Below are positions 7,337 through 9,567 of a DNA stretch of 9,567 bases, piece by piece. The notes beneath the pieces are model-generated. The model saw nothing but the letters and a program-made list of their open reading frames with translations, did not search any database and had not been told where the DNA came from. Positions within the stretch are counted from its first letter, which is position 1. Each line of letters begins with the position of its first letter. Position numbers and translations under genes: made by a program. This DNA comes from an uncultured Haemophilus sp. (GTDB taxonomy: Bacteria; Pseudomonadota; Gammaproteobacteria; Enterobacterales; Pasteurellaceae), in NCBI GenBank assembly GCA_902482195.1, contig CABSZQ010000027.1, forward strand, positions 1 through 9,567. The letters are read 5' to 3'.

Positions 7337-7345
7337 ACCGCACTT
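7337..7345 (-). other. DNA uptake signal sequence, exact core, left arm of terminator
   Basis: ACCGCACTT, the complement of AAGTGCGGT, forms most of the left arm of the terminator hairpin after pgaD. Confidence 0.9.
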
Positions 7346-7359
7346 TGATTTAAAAACCA

Positions 7360-7368
7360 AAGTGCGGT
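7360..7368 (+). other. DNA uptake signal sequence, exact core, right arm of terminator
   Basis: AAGTGCGGT in direct orientation, paired with the inverted copy 14 bases to the left to form the terminator stem. Confidence 0.9.
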
Positions 7369-7407
7369 TATTTTTAGAGATGTTTAATTAGATACGATAT
7401 TCTCTAA

Positions 7408-9024
7408 TTAAGCTTTTGGACCTGCTGCGATAAGCGCTTTACCTTCTGCGTTAGTCGCATATTTTTCGAAGTTTTTCACGAAACGTCCTGCAAGGTCTTT
7501 CGCTTTCGCTTCCCATTGTGCTTTATCCGCATAAGTATCACGTGGGTCTAAGATCGCAGAATCTACGCCCGGTAATGCTTTTGGAATCGCTAAATCAAAG
7601 ATTGGTAACTCGCCCATTTCTGCTTTTTCGATAGAACCATCTAAGATTGCATCGATAATACCACGAGTATCTTTGATTGAGATACGTTTACCTGTACCAT
7701 TCCAACCGGTATTAACTAAATACGCTTCTGCACCAGCAGCTTGCATACGTTTAACTAAAACTTGAGCATATTGTGTTGGGTGGAGGGTTAAGAACGCCGC
7801 ACCAAAACATGCTGAGAAGGTTGGAGTTGGTTCAGTAATACCACGCTCTGTACCGGCTAATTTAGCGGTGAAACCAGATAAGAAGTAGTATTTGGTTTGC
7901 TCTGGTGTCAATTTAGACACTGGAGGTAACACACCGAATGCATCCGCAGTTAAGAAAATGACTTTCGTTGCGTGACCAGCACGAGACACTGGTTTAACAA
8001 TATTATCAATGTGATAAATTGGGTAAGACACACGAGTATTTTCAGTTTTAGAACCATCATCGAAATCAACTGAACCATCTGCACGAACCACTACGTTTTC
8101 TAATAACGCATCACGACGGATTGCACGATAGATATCTGGTTCATTTTCTTCAGAAAGATGAATAGTTTTCGCGTAGCAACCACCTTCGAAGTTGAAGATA
8201 CCTACATCATCCCAACCGTGCTCATCGTCACCGATTAATTCACGTTTTGGATCGGTAGAAAGGGTGGTTTTACCTGTACCTGATAAACCGAAGAAAATTG
8301 CTACATCACCGTCTTTACCTACGTTAGCAGAACAGTGCATTGCACCTACACCTTTAAGTGGTAGGAAGTAGTTCATCATTGAGAACATACCTTTCTTCAT
8401 TTCGCCGCCGTACCAAGTACCACCGATTAATTGGATACGCTCAGTTAAGTTGAATGCAACGAAATTTTCAGAGTTCAAACCTTGTTCTTTCCAGTTCGGG
8501 TTGGTGCATTTAGAACCATTCATTACCACGAAATCTGGTTTAAAGGTTTTTAATTGTTCTTCTGTCGGACGAATGAACATATTTTTCACAAAGTGTGCTT
8601 GCCATGCTACTTCAGTCACAATACGTACCGCGATACGGTCTTGTTCACTTGCACCACAGAAACCATCAACCACGAATAAACGTTTGCCAGAAAGTTGTTT
8701 AGTCACAAGACCTTTCAAGCTTGACCAAGTTTCTTGAGTCATTGGTTTGTTATCGTTTTTCGCCACATCAGAAGTCCACCACACAGTATCTTTTGTGGTA
8801 TCATCTAAAACGATGTATTTATCTTTCGGCGAACGACCGGTAAAGATCCCTGTATCAACAGCCACCGCTCCAGTTGTGGTAAGTGTACCTTTTTCAAAGC
8901 CTTCTAAGCCGGGTTTTGTTTCTTCTTCAAAAAGTTGTTCATAGCTTGGGTTATAAACCACTTCTTTTACGTCATGAATACCAATGGCTTCAAGTTCTTT
9001 AATTACATTTTTAATGTCAGTCAT
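7408..9024 (-). CDS. pckA: Phosphoenolpyruvate carboxykinase (ATP)
   Basis: This 538-residue cytoplasmic enzyme (540 in E. coli) interconverts oxaloacetate + ATP and PEP + CO2 + ADP. It is the entry step of gluconeogenesis, and in Pasteurellaceae it can also fix CO2 toward succinate. All key sites are present, two residues earlier than in E. coli: R64 in TGRSPKD, Y205 and K211 in YGGEMKKG, H230, the P-loop GLSGTGKTT (246-254) with K252, the metal-binding DD (266-267), R331, and the adenine-pocket segment RISIKDTR (447-454). The start is fixed by a good SD (AAGAGG, complement of 9031-9036) six bases ahead. It is transcribed alone, convergent with pgaD and divergent from the esterase gene. A near-consensus CRP site upstream predicts activation by cAMP-CRP. 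It has no functional link to the PGA genes beyond position. Confidence 0.97.
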   Translation of the reverse strand: MTDIKNVIKELEAIGIHDVKEVVYNPSYEQLFEEETKPGLEGFEKGTLTTTGAVAVDTGIFTGRSPKDKYIVLDDTTKDTVWWTSDVAKNDNKPMTQETWSSLKGLVTKQLSGKRLFVVDGFCGASEQDRIAVRIVTEVAWQAHFVKNMFIRPTEEQLKTFKPDFVVMNGSKCTNPNWKEQGLNSENFVAFNLTERIQLIGGTWYGGEMKKGMFSMMNYFLPLKGVGAMHCSANVGKDGDVAIFFGLSGTGKTTLSTDPKRELIGDDEHGWDDVGIFNFEGGCYAKTIHLSEENEPDIYRAIRRDALLENVVVRADGSVDFDDGSKTENTRVSYPIYHIDNIVKPVSRAGHATKVIFLTADAFGVLPPVSKLTPEQTKYYFLSGFTAKLAGTERGITEPTPTFSACFGAAFLTLHPTQYAQVLVKRMQAAGAEAYLVNTGWNGTGKRISIKDTRGIIDAILDGSIEKAEMGELPIFDLAIPKALPGVDSAILDPRDTYADKAQWEAKAKDLAGRFVKNFEKYATNAEGKALIAAGPKA

Positions 9025-9059
9025 AGTTCACCTCTTGATTAAAGTTTAAAAATTTTTCC

Positions 9060-9072
9060 TGTGGTCATTGTA
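9060..9072 (-). promoter_or_regulatory. pckA core promoter (-10 box and likely start)
   Basis: On the complement strand TACAAT (9067-9072, 5 of 6 to consensus) is followed by a 6-base spacer and an A at 9060, the likely transcription start, giving a 35-base leader. No good -35 box lies 16-18 bases upstream, as expected of an activator-dependent promoter. The start position is inferred. Confidence 0.6.
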
Positions 9073-9090
9073 GGGGAATTGCCAGAAAAA

Positions 9091-9112
9091 AAATGTTAAC
9101 TAGATCAAATTT
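9091..9112. promoter_or_regulatory. CRP binding site controlling pckA
   Basis: The core TGTTA-N6-TCAAA (9094-9109), with its A/T flanks, agrees with the 22-base E. coli CRP consensus at 19 of 22 positions by hand count; the differences are at site positions 7, 9 and 18. Its centre (9101/9102) is 41.5 bases upstream of the predicted pckA start at 9060, the standard class II activator position. The core has TGTTA/TTTGA half-sites and not the TGCGA type used by Sxy-dependent competence promoters. Confidence 0.78.
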
Positions 9113-9124
9113 TTGAACATTCAT

Positions 9125-9136
9125 TAGAAATTTCTA
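9125..9136. repeat. 12-base perfect palindrome in the pckA/esterase intergenic region
   Basis: TAGAAATTTCTA is its own complement. It lies 12 bases beyond the CRP site, between the two divergent promoters. A palindrome this AT-rich can arise by chance; an operator role is possible but unsupported. Confidence 0.3.
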
Positions 9137-9169
9137 CCTATTTTTAGGGTGTTTTTGAGATCCAAGATG

Positions 9170-9178
9170 AAGTGCGGT
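9170..9178 (+). other. DNA uptake signal sequence, exact core, overlapping the esterase promoter
   Basis: AAGTGCGGT, followed by AT-rich stretches as in the extended Haemophilus consensus. Its last base is the first base of the predicted -35 box of the esterase gene. Confidence 0.85.
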
Positions 9179-9207
9179 TGATTTCACCTTTACTTTTCCT
9201 ATATAGT
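9178..9207 (+). promoter_or_regulatory. Promoter of the IroE-like esterase gene
   Basis: TTGATT (9178-9183, 4 of 6) and TATAGT (9202-9207, 5 of 6) are separated by 18 bases and face the esterase gene, whose start codon is at 9240. The -10 box is covered by the Fur box. Confidence 0.55.
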
Positions 9208-9220
9208 GAGAACCATTATC
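9202..9220. promoter_or_regulatory. Fur box (iron-dependent operator) at the esterase promoter
   Basis: Bases 9202-9220 match the 19-base Fur consensus (GATAATGATAATCATTATC) at 15 of 19 positions by hand count, with the right half ACCATTATC nearly perfect. The site covers the -10 box and the probable start point, the classical arrangement for repression by Fur when iron is plentiful. Its centre is about 160 bases from the predicted pckA start, so pckA is unlikely to be its target. Confidence 0.72.
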
Positions 9221-9239
9221 AACTCAAGGCTCGATAACC

Positions 9240-9567
9240 ATGTTCTCATTTCTGCGTTTACCCTTTTTATTTTTCCTGCTGATGTTTACGCAAAGTACGC
9301 AAGCAGAACCCGACTTTAAGATTCCTCCTATTCAAGAAAGCATGAAAAAAATGTATCAAATTCAACAAAAAGATTTTACTTTTGAAGGCAAGCATTATCG
9401 TTTGTTTATTGCTGTTCCACCGAAAACGTCGAAAAAACTGACCGCACTTTATACGCTAGATGGTAACGCTCAATTTCCAATAGCAGTGAATGCTGTCAAT
9501 CCTAACAAACCGCTCCCCCTTATTGTCGGTATCGGTTATGTATCTGATAAAGCTTACGTCATTGAAG
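9240..9567 (+). CDS. Exported IroE-like alpha/beta-hydrolase, probable siderophore esterase (3' end outside window)
   Basis: The first 109 residues of a protein running off the right edge. Residues 1-22 form a signal peptide (hydrophobic core 7-16, probable cleavage after TQA), so it acts in the periplasm. Residues 44-60 are an early beta-strand region (DFTFEGKHYRLFIAVPP), and LYTLDGNAQFP (70-80) followed by PLIVGIGY (93-100) matches the start of the Esterase-D/Fes/IroE alpha/beta-hydrolase family, where IroE has a very similar LYMLDGNA...PPVIVAVGY pattern. The catalytic serine, aspartate and histidine lie beyond the window. The Fur box and promoter upstream support a role in siderophore use, for instance hydrolysing imported catecholate siderophores. 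A general exported esterase is the alternative. The start is the first ATG with a signal peptide behind it; AAGG (9226-9229) is a rather distant ribosome site. An uptake sequence lies inside at 9441-9449. Confidence 0.8.
   Translation, partial: MFSFLRLPFLFFLLMFTQSTQAEPDFKIPPIQESMKKMYQIQQKDFTFEGKHYRLFIAVPPKTSKKLTALYTLDGNAQFPIAVNAVNPNKPLPLIVGIGYVSDKAYVIE
9441..9449 (-). other. DNA uptake signal sequence, exact core, inside the esterase gene
   Basis: ACCGCACTT in frame as Thr-Ala-Leu (residues 68-70), the same codon context as the copy in pgaA. Confidence 0.85.

Larger units (their letters stand above)
7336..7375. terminator. Bidirectional terminator built from inverted uptake sequences, between pgaD and pckA
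   Basis: A perfect 12-bp stem (arms 7336-7347, AACCGCACTTTG, and 7358-7369) encloses a 10-base loop. On the + strand it runs into a T-rich tract (7368-7375), and on the - strand into the complement of an A-run (7332-7337). It can therefore end both the pga operon and the convergent pckA transcript. Paired uptake sequences acting as terminators are common in Haemophilus-type genomes. Confidence 0.9.

Noticed and set aside
8450..8944. Open frames on the + strand opposite pckA (8450-8737 and 8747-8944)
   Set aside because: They lie wholly within pckA, have no ribosome site or recognisable protein features, and pckA is certain.
1..9567. CRISPR arrays, tRNA or rRNA genes, insertion sequences, prophage genes
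   Set aside because: I saw no spaced direct repeats, no tRNA-like cloverleaf, no transposase or integrase, and no terminal inverted repeats.

Overview
The window looks like chromosomal DNA of a Pasteurellaceae bacterium from the Haemophilus/Aggregatibacter side of the family. The main evidence is five exact copies of the 9-base DNA uptake signal AAGTGCGGT or its complement, two of them arranged as an inverted pair in a terminator. The AT-rich coding sequence and the gene families fit this. Haemophilus parainfluenzae or a related oral species is a plausible guess, but the species cannot be fixed from this sequence alone.

Layout, left to right. (1) 1-1223, + strand: the C-terminal half of a FecD-like permease, then a complete FecE-like ATPase overlapping it by one base. 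This is the end of a ferric-citrate type iron ABC importer operon, closed by a strong hairpin terminator (1248-1284). (2) 1285-1426: a short intergenic region with a perfect 23-base palindrome and an AT-rich, poorly defined promoter. (3) 1427-7312, + strand: a complete pgaABCD operon for making, partly deacetylating and exporting poly-beta-1,6-N-acetylglucosamine (PGA/PNAG), the biofilm matrix polysaccharide. PgaC with PgaD polymerises and translocates the chain across the inner membrane. PgaB deacetylates and possibly cleaves it in the periplasm. PgaA, a TPR scaffold plus outer-membrane beta-barrel, exports it. (4) 7336-7375: a terminator made from two inverted uptake sequences, able to serve both the pga operon and the convergent pckA. 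(5) 7408-9024, - strand: pckA, ATP-dependent PEP carboxykinase, with a near-consensus CRP site whose centre is 41.5 bases upstream of the predicted transcription start. (6) 9240 to the right edge, + strand: the first 109 residues of an exported IroE-like alpha/beta-hydrolase, probably a siderophore esterase, behind a promoter covered by a good Fur box.

No wholly new system is visible; every gene belongs to a known family. The points most worth a second look are: a FecE ATPase whose Walker A glycine before the catalytic lysine is a cysteine; a PgaC/PgaD pair lacking several features tied to c-di-GMP control in E. coli (no first PgaC membrane helix, no PgaD cytoplasmic tail, changed contact positions); a PgaB without a lipobox; the palindrome ahead of pgaA; and the compact CRP/Fur divergent promoter region between pckA and the esterase.
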